Assembly (NCBI RefSeq): GCF_036053395.1
Contig: NZ_CP107942.1
Coordinates: 8,636,001 to 8,700,000 of the forward strand
Length of the DNA stretch: 64,000 nucleotides
Source of the DNA: Actinoplanes sp. NBC_00393
GTDB taxonomy: Bacteria > Actinomycetota > Actinomycetes > Mycobacteriales > Micromonosporaceae
Reading direction: 5' to 3'
In this document: positions 56,931 to 64,000 of the stretch, in pieces
How the letters are laid out: each line of letters opens with the position of its first letter
Numbering within the stretch: position 1 is the stretch's first letter
Translations under genes and position numbers: made by a program
The notes under the pieces: model-generated
Seen by the model: the letters and a program-made list of their open reading frames with translations, nothing else
Told to the model about the DNA's origin: nothing
The model's database searches: none

Positions 56931-58414
56931 GCGTTGCTCCGAGAGGTGATCCGGGAGGCGGCCAGTTTGCCGGAGATCAGGACCATCGGCACACCCACCC
57001 CGGGCTGGGTGCCGGACCCGGTGAAGACCACGTTCCCCAGCGTCGGGTGCAGGTTCGACGGGCGGAACGGGCCGGTCTGGGCGAAGGTGTGCGCGGCGGC
57101 GAACGGCGTGCCGGCGGCCATGCCCTCGTCCGCCCAGTCGGCCGGAGTGATGATCCGCTGCACCTCGACCCCGTCGCGGAATCCGACGTACCCGCGGCGT
57201 TCCAGCACCCGCAGCAGCTCGTCGGCGTAGCGCCGGTCCAGTCCGCCGCGCCAGTTCATCGGGCCGGCCTGCAGGTTCGGCGCGGGCGCGAGAACGTAGT
57301 ACGACTGCTTGCCGTCGGGCGCCGCGGTCGGGTCGGTGTGCGACGGATTCGTCACGAGCAGGGACGGGTCACTCATCAGCAGACCCTTGTTGATCACTTC
57401 GTCGAAAGTGCCCTTCCACGCCGTACCGAAATGGATGTTGTGGTGGGCGATCTTGGAGTAGGCCTGGCTGGAGCCGATGTGCAGGACCACACACGACGGT
57501 GAGTAACGCAGCGGGCGCCATTGGCGCCGCTGCGGAAGCAGATCGCGATACGCGATCGGCAGATCCGGATTGAGTACGACCACGTCAGCCTGGATGTGCT
57601 CGCCACCCGCCGTGATCACGCCGGTCGCGCGGCCGTTCGCCGTGGTGACCTTCTCCACCGTCGTGTCGTAGCGGAAGGTGACGCCGTGCTTCTCGGCGGC
57701 GCCGGCCAGCGCGCGCGGCACGGCATGCATGCCTCCGACCGGGAAGTAGACCCCGGCGACCGAGTCGAGGTACGCGATGACGGCGTAGATCGCGAGGGCG
57801 TCGTGCGGAGCCAGCCCGGCGTACATCGCCTGGAACGAGAAGATCCGCTGGGTACGGGGATCCCGGAAGTACTCGTTGATCTTCGGCTGGAGCCGCCGGA
57901 ATCCGCCCATCCCGAGCAGTTTCAACAGGTTCAGGTTCATCAGGTCGACCGGGGTGTCCAGGTTCCGGTCGATGAAGTGGTTCCGCTCGAGCTGCCACAG
58001 CTTCCGGGCGAAGTCGACGAACCGCAGATATCCGTCGGCCTCCCGGGCGCCGCAGACCCGGGCGATCTCGGCCGCCATCCGGGTGGTGTCGGTGCGCACG
58101 TCCAGAGTGGACCCGTCCGGGTAGTACGCCCGGTATGCCGGGTCCAGCGGCGTGAGCTCGAGCCAGTCGCTCAGTTTCTCGCCGACCGCCTCGAGGGGTT
58201 CGGCGATCAGTTCCGGCATGGTCAGCACGGTCGGTCCGGTGTCGAACTCGTAGCCGCTGATCGAGAGACGGCCGGCCCGGCCGCCCGGTATCGGCTCGCG
58301 TTCGACAACGGTGACCTGGCGTCCGGCCGCGGCGAGATGCAGCGCACAGGCCAGTCCGGCCAGGCCGGCACCGACCACGACGACACGGTCGGTGGGTCCG
58401 GTCACGGTACGCAC
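56927..58414 (-). CDS. crtI: Phytoene desaturase
   Basis: A 495-residue FAD-dependent desaturase that turns phytoene into coloured polyenes, lycopene in most relatives. The FAD dinucleotide-binding motif is VVVVGAGLAGLACALHLAAAG (11-31), followed by EREPIPGGRAG. FDTGPTVLTMP and, at the C-terminus, TGSGTQPGVGVPMVLISGK are CrtI signatures. It is co-transcribed with crtE upstream (37 nt) and idi downstream (overlap). The number of desaturation steps is not evident from sequence. Confidence 0.95.
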   Translation of the reverse strand: MRTVTGPTDRVVVVGAGLAGLACALHLAAAGRQVTVVEREPIPGGRAGRLSISGYEFDTGPTVLTMPELIAEPLEAVGEKLSDWLELTPLDPAYRAYYPDGSTLDVRTDTTRMAAEIARVCGAREADGYLRFVDFARKLWQLERNHFIDRNLDTPVDLMNLNLLKLLGMGGFRRLQPKINEYFRDPRTQRIFSFQAMYAGLAPHDALAIYAVIAYLDSVAGVYFPVGGMHAVPRALAGAAEKHGVTFRYDTTVEKVTTANGRATGVITAGGEHIQADVVVLNPDLPIAYRDLLPQRRQWRPLRYSPSCVVLHIGSSQAYSKIAHHNIHFGTAWKGTFDEVINKGLLMSDPSLLVTNPSHTDPTAAPDGKQSYYVLAPAPNLQAGPMNWRGGLDRRYADELLRVLERRGYVGFRDGVEVQRIITPADWADEGMAAGTPFAAAHTFAQTGPFRPSNLHPTLGNVVFTGSGTQPGVGVPMVLISGKLAASRITSRSNA

Positions 58415-58451
58415 GTCACGGCTCCAAAGGATCGGGGGGAGGGGATGTTCA

Positions 58452-59564
58452 TCATGCCGGGCGTTGCGTCGCGGTGGTGGCCAGCTCTATCAGGGCAGCT
58501 CGCGCGTCCGGGCGTATCGGGGCGTCGGCCAGGGCCGCGACGCCCTCGGCGACCCGGGCCCGGATCATCTCCTCGATCCGGGCCGGCGCGCCCGTCTCCG
58601 CGATGAGACGGGCGCGCCGGGCCAGGGCGGTCAGCTCGCCGGAGCCCTCGGCGGGGATGACGGCTCCGGCGAGGTCTGTGGTGAGCTCGGCCCGTTGCTC
58701 GGGGGTGGCGAGCTGGTGGGCGAGCATCAGAAGGGTGGTCGGCTTCCCGGTGCGCAGATCGTCGGCCGCGGGCTTGCCGGTGACCGCCGGGTCCCCGTAG
58801 ACGCCGAGCAGGTCGTCGCGCAGCTGGAAGGCTTCGCCGACCGCGAGTCCGTACCGCCGGTACGCCTCCTCGATCCGGGCGTCACCGCCGGCCATGGCCA
58901 GCCCGAAGCTGAGCGGCCACTGCACTGTGTAGCTCGCCGTCTTGTGCCGGGCGACGACCAGTGCGCGTTCCACCGACCAGCTGCCGGGATCGGTCTCGCC
59001 GAGGACGTCGAGGTACTGCCCGGCGATCGCCTCGACCCGCATCCGGTCGTAGCGGTTGCGGACCTCCAGCAGGGTCGCGGCGGGCAGCGGGGTACGCGCC
59101 AGCAGCTGATCCGCCCAGACCAGGCAGAGATCGCCGACCAGGATCGCCGCCGACCCACCGAACTTGGCGCCGTGCTGCGCCGCGAACAACCGGTGTGCCG
59201 TGGGCCGCCCGCGCCGGGTGTCCGACTCGTCCATCAGGTCGTCGTGCACCAGAGCGAACGTGTGCATGAGTTCGAGCGCGCCGAGCGCGGGTAGAACAGG
59301 CTCGAGCTGTTCAGCGGGGCCGGCGGCACCCCGCCACCCCCAGTACGCGAACGTCGGCCGGATCCGCTTGCCGCCGGCCATGACCAGGTCACGGGTGGTG
59401 CGGGCGAATCCGCCGAGGGCGGGGTCGACGGCGTCCAGGGCGGCGATCTGGCAGGTGAGGAAGTCGGCCAGCGTCCCCTCGACGGCATTGATCAGCGCAT
59501 GGTGTGAAACCGCCTGACGCGGGATCGCTTCGAGACGATTTCCCTCGAGGGTGTGATTGGCCAC
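58452..59564 (-). CDS. crtE: Geranylgeranyl diphosphate synthase
   Basis: A 370-residue trans-prenyltransferase. The first Asp-rich motif is LVHDDLMDESDTRRG (about residues 105-119) and the second QLRDDLLGVYGD; GGKRIRP binds IPP. It makes the C20 precursor for carotenoids; a longer chain cannot be excluded. GTG at 59564 has no ribosome site. TACGGT ends 7 nt before it on the minus strand, so the mRNA is probably leaderless. It heads the minus-strand carotenoid operon. Confidence 0.93.
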   Translation of the reverse strand: MANHTLEGNRLEAIPRQAVSHHALINAVEGTLADFLTCQIAALDAVDPALGGFARTTRDLVMAGGKRIRPTFAYWGWRGAAGPAEQLEPVLPALGALELMHTFALVHDDLMDESDTRRGRPTAHRLFAAQHGAKFGGSAAILVGDLCLVWADQLLARTPLPAATLLEVRNRYDRMRVEAIAGQYLDVLGETDPGSWSVERALVVARHKTASYTVQWPLSFGLAMAGGDARIEEAYRRYGLAVGEAFQLRDDLLGVYGDPAVTGKPAADDLRTGKPTTLLMLAHQLATPEQRAELTTDLAGAVIPAEGSGELTALARRARLIAETGAPARIEEMIRARVAEGVAALADAPIRPDARAALIELATTATQRPA

Positions 59565-59633
59565 GAGCAGTACCGTACCCTAACTTCCAGAAGTTGCGTC
59601 GATTCGTGCGTCGATTCTGCCGGGAGGCTCGGG
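59565..59633. promoter_or_regulatory. Divergent crtE-crtB control region
   Basis: Only 69 bases separate the two starts. AACTTC-CA-GAAGTT (59582-59595) is an inverted repeat, and TGCGTCGATTC occurs twice in tandem (59595-59605 and 59607-59617) at 12-bp spacing. TACGGT on the minus strand is the crtE -10. CarH-type regulators are known to bind direct repeats, so this is the likely operator. GGGAGG at 59622-59627 is the crtB ribosome site. Confidence 0.6.
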
Positions 59634-60521
59634 ATGAGTACCGATTTGGCGGCGGCCTATGCGCGCTGCCGTGAGCTACATCGCGAGCATGGCCGGACCT
59701 ACTACCTCGCGACCCGGTTGCTACCGGCGTGGAAGCGACGGCATGTGCATGCCCTCTATGGATTCACTCGATATGCGGACGAAATCGTCGACCGCACCGA
59801 GTCGCGGCCGTCCGCCGAGCGGGCCGCGCTGCTGACCGCGTGGTCCGAGCGGTTCCTGGCCGGCCTGCGCGGTGAGCCGACCGACGACGAGTTGCTGCCG
59901 GCGGTCCTGCACACCATCGCGGTCTTCGACCTGGACCTGGTGGACTTCGAGAAGTTCCTGCACAGCATGGCGATGGACATCACCGTCACCAGCTACCGGA
60001 CCTACGACGACCTGCTGGAGTACATGGAGGGTTCGGCAGCGGTGATCGGCACCATGATGCTGCCGATCCTCGGCTCGTCCGACCCGGTCGCGGCCCGCGA
60101 ACCGGCTCGCCAGCTCGGCTTCGCCTTCCAGCTCACCAACTTCATCCGGGACATTGCCGAGGACCTCCAGCGCGGCCGGATCTACCTGCCCGAGGAACAC
60201 CTCGCCGAGTACGGGGTGACCCGCCGGATCCTGCAGCGCGGTGTCGCCACCCCGGCGATCAAGGAACTGATCAAGGCCGAGGTGGCCCGGGCCCGCGAGC
60301 ACTACGCGGCCGCCGCACCCGGCATCCCGCTGCTCGAGCCGGCCTCCCAGGCCTGCATGCGCACCGCCTTCCAGCTCTACGGCGGCATCCTCGACGAGAT
60401 CGAGGCGGCCGGATACGACGTCTTCAGCCGGCGGGCCACCGTGCCGAACCAGCGCCGGGTCGCGGTCGCCGTCCGCAGCCTGCTCACCCGGCCCGGCACC
60501 CCGGTCCGGACGGCCGCCTGA
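59634..60521 (+). CDS. crtB: Phytoene synthase
   Basis: A 295-residue squalene/phytoene synthase condensing two GGPP to phytoene. Asp-rich motifs are ADEIVDRTES (about residue 43) and, later, FIRDIAEDLQRGRIYLP; YLATRLLPAWKRRHVHALYGFTRYADEI is the typical N-terminal region. ATG at 59634 has GGGAGG 6 nt upstream. It is divergent from crtE and followed after 1 nt by photolyase, so both are probably light-induced together. Confidence 0.95.
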   Translation: MSTDLAAAYARCRELHREHGRTYYLATRLLPAWKRRHVHALYGFTRYADEIVDRTESRPSAERAALLTAWSERFLAGLRGEPTDDELLPAVLHTIAVFDLDLVDFEKFLHSMAMDITVTSYRTYDDLLEYMEGSAAVIGTMMLPILGSSDPVAAREPARQLGFAFQLTNFIRDIAEDLQRGRIYLPEEHLAEYGVTRRILQRGVATPAIKELIKAEVARAREHYAAAAPGIPLLEPASQACMRTAFQLYGGILDEIEAAGYDVFSRRATVPNQRRVAVAVRSLLTRPGTPVRTAA

Positions 60522-60522
60522 G

Positions 60523-61836
60523 ATGGCCGTCACGATCGCCCTGCTCACCCGTGACCTGCGGGTGCACGACAACCCGCTGTTCGCCGGCGACGGCCCGATC
60601 GTTCCGCTCTACGTGCTGGACCCGGCGCTGAGCGAGCTCTCCACGAACCGGTCGCGGTTCCTGCACCAGTCGCTGGCCGATCTGCGCGGGTCGCTGCGCG
60701 GCCTCGGCGGCGACCTGGTGGTCCGGCAGGGCGATCCGGTCACCGAAGCGATGCGGTTGGCCGGCCAGGCAGGCGCGGAACGGATCATGGTGGCCGGTGA
60801 CGTCTCCGGGTACGCGCGCCGCCGCGAACGCCGCCTGCGAGCCGAGTGTGACCGGCACCGGATCGAGTTGCAGATCACCCCGGGCGTCACCGTGGTGCCG
60901 CCCGGCCAGGTGCGACCGGGCGGCGGCGGCAGCGCGTACCGGGTCTTCTCGCCCTACTATCGCGCCTGGTCAGCGACTGATTGGCGGGCCGAGGTGCCGG
61001 CACCGCGACGGATCACCCTGCCGGAGGGCATCGCGGCCGGGGAGCTGCCGGCGATCCCCGAGGGCGAGTCACCGCATGCCGCCGAGGGCGGCGAGACCAT
61101 CGGACGGCGCCGGCTGAGCGCCTGGTTGCGGCAGATCGGGGGGTACGCCGACGCGCACGACGATCTGCCGGCGGACGGGACGAGCCGGCTCAGCCCGTAC
61201 CTCAGATGGGGTTGTGTCTCGCCACTGGCTGTCGCCGCGGCAGCCAGATCGAGTGGCGCCGAAGCCTTCGTCCGCCAGCTCTGCTGGCGCGACTTCTACT
61301 ACCAGGTCGCGAGCGCTTTCCCGAAGCTCTCCACCGAGCCGTTGCGGCAGTCCGGCGACACCGGCTGGCGCTACGACGAGGATGCGCTGCAGCACTGGAA
61401 GGACGGGCTCACCGGGGTGCCGGTGGTCGACGCCGGCATGCGCCAGATGCGTGCCGAGGGCTGGATGCACAACCGGGCCCGGCTGATCACCGCCGCGTTC
61501 CTCACCAAGCACCTCGGCCTGGACTGGCGGCTCGGTGTGGACTGGTTCTTCCGCTGGCTGCTCGACGGGGACGTCCCGAACAATTCCGGCAACTGGCAGT
61601 GGGTGGCCGGCACCGGCAACGACACCCGTCCCTACCGGCGGTTCAACCCGATTCGGCAGGCGCTCCGATTCGACCCCGAAGGCGTGTACGTTCGTCGCTA
61701 CGTACCGGAGTTGAAAGGGATCGACGGCGCCGCCGTTCACCAGCCCTGGCGCCTCCCGGATCCGGTGCGCAGCAGCCTCGACTACCCCGGGCCGTTGGAG
61801 TCGCACCGGGACGAGGCGGTCTGGCTGCGGCCCTGA
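60523..61836 (+). CDS. phr: Deoxyribodipyrimidine photolyase (class I)
   Basis: A 437-residue cryptochrome/photolyase-family flavoprotein. The N-terminal Rossmann antenna domain begins MAVTIALLTRDLRVHDNP. The C-terminal FAD domain has TSRLSPYLRWGCVSP, RQLCWRDFYYQ, GMRQMRAEGWMHNRARLITAAF and DGDVPNNSGNWQWVAGTGNDT, typical of CPD photolyases, with conserved Trp residues for electron transfer. It repairs UV dimers using light. Its linkage with crtB and a CarH-like regulator forms a coherent light-protection unit. Confidence 0.95.
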   Translation: MAVTIALLTRDLRVHDNPLFAGDGPIVPLYVLDPALSELSTNRSRFLHQSLADLRGSLRGLGGDLVVRQGDPVTEAMRLAGQAGAERIMVAGDVSGYARRRERRLRAECDRHRIELQITPGVTVVPPGQVRPGGGGSAYRVFSPYYRAWSATDWRAEVPAPRRITLPEGIAAGELPAIPEGESPHAAEGGETIGRRRLSAWLRQIGGYADAHDDLPADGTSRLSPYLRWGCVSPLAVAAAARSSGAEAFVRQLCWRDFYYQVASAFPKLSTEPLRQSGDTGWRYDEDALQHWKDGLTGVPVVDAGMRQMRAEGWMHNRARLITAAFLTKHLGLDWRLGVDWFFRWLLDGDVPNNSGNWQWVAGTGNDTRPYRRFNPIRQALRFDPEGVYVRRYVPELKGIDGAAVHQPWRLPDPVRSSLDYPGPLESHRDEAVWLRP

Positions 61837-61865
61837 GCTCCGCCCGGCGCCCCGGGCGGCAGTGG

Positions 61866-61917
61866 GCGAGGCCCGTCGGAGGTTGCGTCCGTCAAAACGT
61901 TCACCGGCGGGCCTCGC
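61866..61917 (+). terminator. Stem-loop after photolyase
   Basis: GCGAGGCCCG (61866-61875) pairs with CGGGCCTCGC (61908-61917) with a 32-nt loop. No T tract, so termination efficiency is uncertain. Confidence 0.45.
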
Positions 61918-61963
61918 GCCCCTGGGCTTTCTCGGCGCCGGTCCGCTTGCTTAGGTGGACAGC

Positions 61964-63331
61964 ATGGGCACAGAACAGCAAGTGGACGTGGTGGTCGTCG
62001 GTCTCGGGGTCGGCGGCGAGGAGGTTGCCGGCCGGCTCGCCGCGGCCGGCCTGAACGTGATCGGCGTCGAGAACACCCTGGTCGGGGGCGAGTGTCCGTA
62101 CTGGGGATGCATTCCTACGAAGATCATGGTCCGGGCCGGCACCGCGCTGGCCGAGGCGCGGCGGATCCCCGGTCTGGCCGGATCCGCCACCGTCGAACCG
62201 GACTGGGCACCGGTCGCGAAGCGGATCCGGGACGAGGCCACCGACGACTGGAACGACAAGGTCGCGGTGGATCGCTTCACCAGCAAGGGCGGGACTTTCG
62301 TACGCGGCACGGCCACCATCACCGGCCCGGGCCGGATCCGGGTCGGCGATCAGGAGTACGCGGCCTCCCGCGGCCTGGTCCTCGCCACCGGCACCGTGGC
62401 CGTGATCCCACCGGTCGACGGTCTCGCCGGCACGCCGTACTGGACCAACCGCGACGCGGTCGAGACCCCCACCCTGCCCGCCTCCCTGCTGGTCCTCGGC
62501 GGCGGTGCGATCGGCTGCGAGTTCGCCCAGGCGTTCGCCCGCTTCGGCGTCCAGGTCACGATCATCGAGGGCTCCGACCGGGTGCTCGCCATGGAGGAAC
62601 CGGAATCCTCCGAAGTCGCCGCCAAAGCCCTGACCGCCGACGGGGTACGCCTGCACACCGCCGTCCGCGCCACGAACGTCCAGTACGACCACGGCTTCAC
62701 GGTCACCCTGAGCGACGGCACCGTTCTGACCGGCGAGAAGCTGCTGGTCGCCACCGGCCGCGCCGCCCGCCTGCGGGACCTCGGCGTCGACCGGGTCGGG
62801 ATCGACCCGTCGGCCCGGTTCGTCGCGACCGACGACCGGATGCGCGCGGCTGACGGCGTATGGGCGGTCGGCGACGTCACCGGCAACGGCAACTTCACCC
62901 ACATGGCCATGTACGAGGCCGACATCGCGGTCCGCGACATCCTCGGCCAGGGCGGGCCCGGCGCCGACTACCGGGCGCGGCCGCGGGTCACCTTCCTCGA
63001 CCCGGAGATCGGTGCTGTCGGCCTTACCGAGAAGCAGGCCGTCGACGCCGGTCTGAACGTGCGCGTCGGATTGGTGCCGCTCTCAGCGACCTCACGGGGC
63101 TTCATCCACGGGCCGGGCAACGAAGGGCTGATCAAGGTGGTCGCCGATCAGGACCGTGGCGTGCTGGTCGGCGCGACCACGGCGGGGCCGGCCGGTGGGG
63201 AGATGATCGGAGCCCTGTCGGTGGCGGTGCACGCCGAGGTGCCGGTCTCGACACTGCTCAGCAACATCTGGGCGTACCCGACCTTCCACCGCGGCATCGG
63301 CGACGCCCTGAAAGCCCTCAACCTCGGATAG
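61964..63331 (+). CDS. Pyridine nucleotide-disulfide oxidoreductase
   Basis: A 455-residue flavoprotein of the dihydrolipoamide dehydrogenase/mercuric reductase/mycothione reductase group. The FAD motif is VVVVGLGVGGEEVAGRLAAAG; the redox-active disulfide is CPYWGC in GGECPYWGCIPTK. The NAD(P) motif is LVLGGGAIGCEFAQAFARFG, and a dimerisation domain ends in NIWAYPTFHRGIGDAL. The catalytic His-Glu pair of lipoamide-type enzymes (HPT-E) reads YPTFHR here, so the exact substrate is uncertain. ATG at 61964 follows AGGTGG; GTG at 61955 is possible. Confidence 0.88.
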   Translation: MGTEQQVDVVVVGLGVGGEEVAGRLAAAGLNVIGVENTLVGGECPYWGCIPTKIMVRAGTALAEARRIPGLAGSATVEPDWAPVAKRIRDEATDDWNDKVAVDRFTSKGGTFVRGTATITGPGRIRVGDQEYAASRGLVLATGTVAVIPPVDGLAGTPYWTNRDAVETPTLPASLLVLGGGAIGCEFAQAFARFGVQVTIIEGSDRVLAMEEPESSEVAAKALTADGVRLHTAVRATNVQYDHGFTVTLSDGTVLTGEKLLVATGRAARLRDLGVDRVGIDPSARFVATDDRMRAADGVWAVGDVTGNGNFTHMAMYEADIAVRDILGQGGPGADYRARPRVTFLDPEIGAVGLTEKQAVDAGLNVRVGLVPLSATSRGFIHGPGNEGLIKVVADQDRGVLVGATTAGPAGGEMIGALSVAVHAEVPVSTLLSNIWAYPTFHRGIGDALKALNLG

Positions 63332-63371
63332 GCCGTGTTTGGCCGGGCCCCGTCGGGGAACGGCCAAAGAC

Positions 63372-64000
63372 ATGTTGCGGCAGGCGATTTCCCGGCTCGA
63401 ACAGGCGGACGCCCTCGACGGCGCGAGCGACAAGATTCAGGCGGCAGTCACCACCGTGGTCCGGCCACGGCGGCTGCGTGACCTGCTGCACGGGACCTGG
63501 CTGGGGCATCCCCTGCACCCGGTCCTGGTGCAGGTGCCGGTCGGCGCCTTCATGTCGGCGGCCGTCCTCGACCTGCTCCCGGAACGCCTCGTACCCGGCA
63601 CCCAGAAGGCGGCCACCGCGCTGATCGCGGCCGGCACCGCCGGCGTCGCCCCCGCAGCGATCGCCGGCTGGGTGGACTGGTCCGACCTCACCAAGGACCG
63701 GCGGCGAGTCGGTCTGGTCCACGCGGTGACCAACGCGATCGCGGTCGGTCTCTACGCGGGGTCGCTGGTGGCCCGGCTCCGAGGGCGGCAACAGCAGGGC
63801 AAGGTGCTGGCCTTCGCCGGCCTGTCGGTCGCGGGAGCAGGTGCCTATCTGGGCGGCCATCTCTCGTACGCCCAAGGCGCCGGAATCAGCCACGCGGCGA
63901 CCGAGGTGTCGCGTCTCCCGGAGGAGTGGACCGAAGTCAGCTCGCTCGCGTCGCTGCCCGAGGGCAAGCCCGCGGTGCGGCGTGCGGGTGAGGTGCCGGT
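63372..64000 (+). CDS. DUF2231 membrane protein, partial (right edge)
   Basis: The frame from ATG 63372 stays open to the window edge (209 residues). After a 30-residue head, LRDLLHGTWLGHPLHPVLVQVPVGAF begins the DUF2231 domain, with four membrane helices and a His-rich motif (GHPLHP) resembling haem-binding membrane proteins. In many actinomycetes this domain is fused to a C-terminal Rieske [2Fe-2S] domain, which would lie beyond the window; that is inference. GGGGAA lies 12 nt before the ATG. Confidence 0.8.
   Translation, partial: MLRQAISRLEQADALDGASDKIQAAVTTVVRPRRLRDLLHGTWLGHPLHPVLVQVPVGAFMSAAVLDLLPERLVPGTQKAATALIAAGTAGVAPAAIAGWVDWSDLTKDRRRVGLVHAVTNAIAVGLYAGSLVARLRGRQQQGKVLAFAGLSVAGAGAYLGGHLSYAQGAGISHAATEVSRLPEEWTEVSSLASLPEGKPAVRRAGEVP

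Overview
The window is high-GC actinobacterial DNA with many GTG starts. The gene content (bldC, an F420-type PPOX enzyme, DUF3073, DUF3151, a complete run of purine genes, several membrane proteins with Tyr/Gln/Pro/Gly-rich tails) points to a filamentous actinomycete. I infer Micromonosporaceae, Actinoplanes or a close relative, from memory of such genomes rather than from a search. Most of it looks like stable chromosomal core. I see no insertion sequence, prophage, CRISPR array or rRNA.

Left part (1-13300): an unknown partial gene, a KhtTU-like potassium/proton antiporter pair, a SET-type MFS exporter, clpB behind a HAIR operator, two Pro/Gly/Tyr/Gln-rich membrane proteins, an ArsR regulator, a class II aldolase and a DedA protein. 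Then 13300-27650: a two-gene RNA-repair operon (hen1-pnkp), an ECF sigma factor overlapping an LCP protein, fructose-bisphosphate aldolase, a LOG protein divergent from an ADP-ribosylglycohydrolase, DUF3151, a MinD/ParA-type ATPase with a long disordered N-terminus, and a diacylglycerol-kinase-like protein behind purA.

Purine block (27646-42205): purA, purD, purB, purS-purQ-purL, purF and purM, eight genes of the de novo pathway, interspersed with an SCP2 protein, a secreted trypsin-like protease, a carboxypeptidase-regulatory-like membrane protein and a sterol-carrier-family protein. Directly after purM lies the most interesting accessory system: a radical SAM/SPASM maturase (42430-43554) overlapping a 75-residue precursor peptide (43523-43750) whose C-terminus holds several aromatic-x-x motifs. 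It matches my recollection of the AmcB/AmcA multiple-cyclophane RiPP family. It sits inside an otherwise Streptomyces-like order (purF, purM, DUF3073, valine dehydrogenase, bldC).

Right part (43879-64000): DUF3073, valine dehydrogenase, bldC with a terminator-like hairpin in its leader, a methyltransferase-kptA pair (a second RNA end-processing enzyme), a PrsW-type membrane protease, small hypothetical proteins, a secreted RTX-type calcium-binding protein, three tRNA genes (Phe, Asp, Glu), and a light/B12-type carotenoid locus: carH-like regulator, idi, crtI and crtE on one strand, crtB and photolyase on the other. The window ends with a flavin disulfide reductase and a partial DUF2231 membrane protein.

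Many genes lack a Shine-Dalgarno sequence and instead have a TANNNT-like hexamer 6-8 nt before the start codon, which suggests leaderless transcripts. Coordinates follow my chosen starts. Functions of unrecognised genes are left open.
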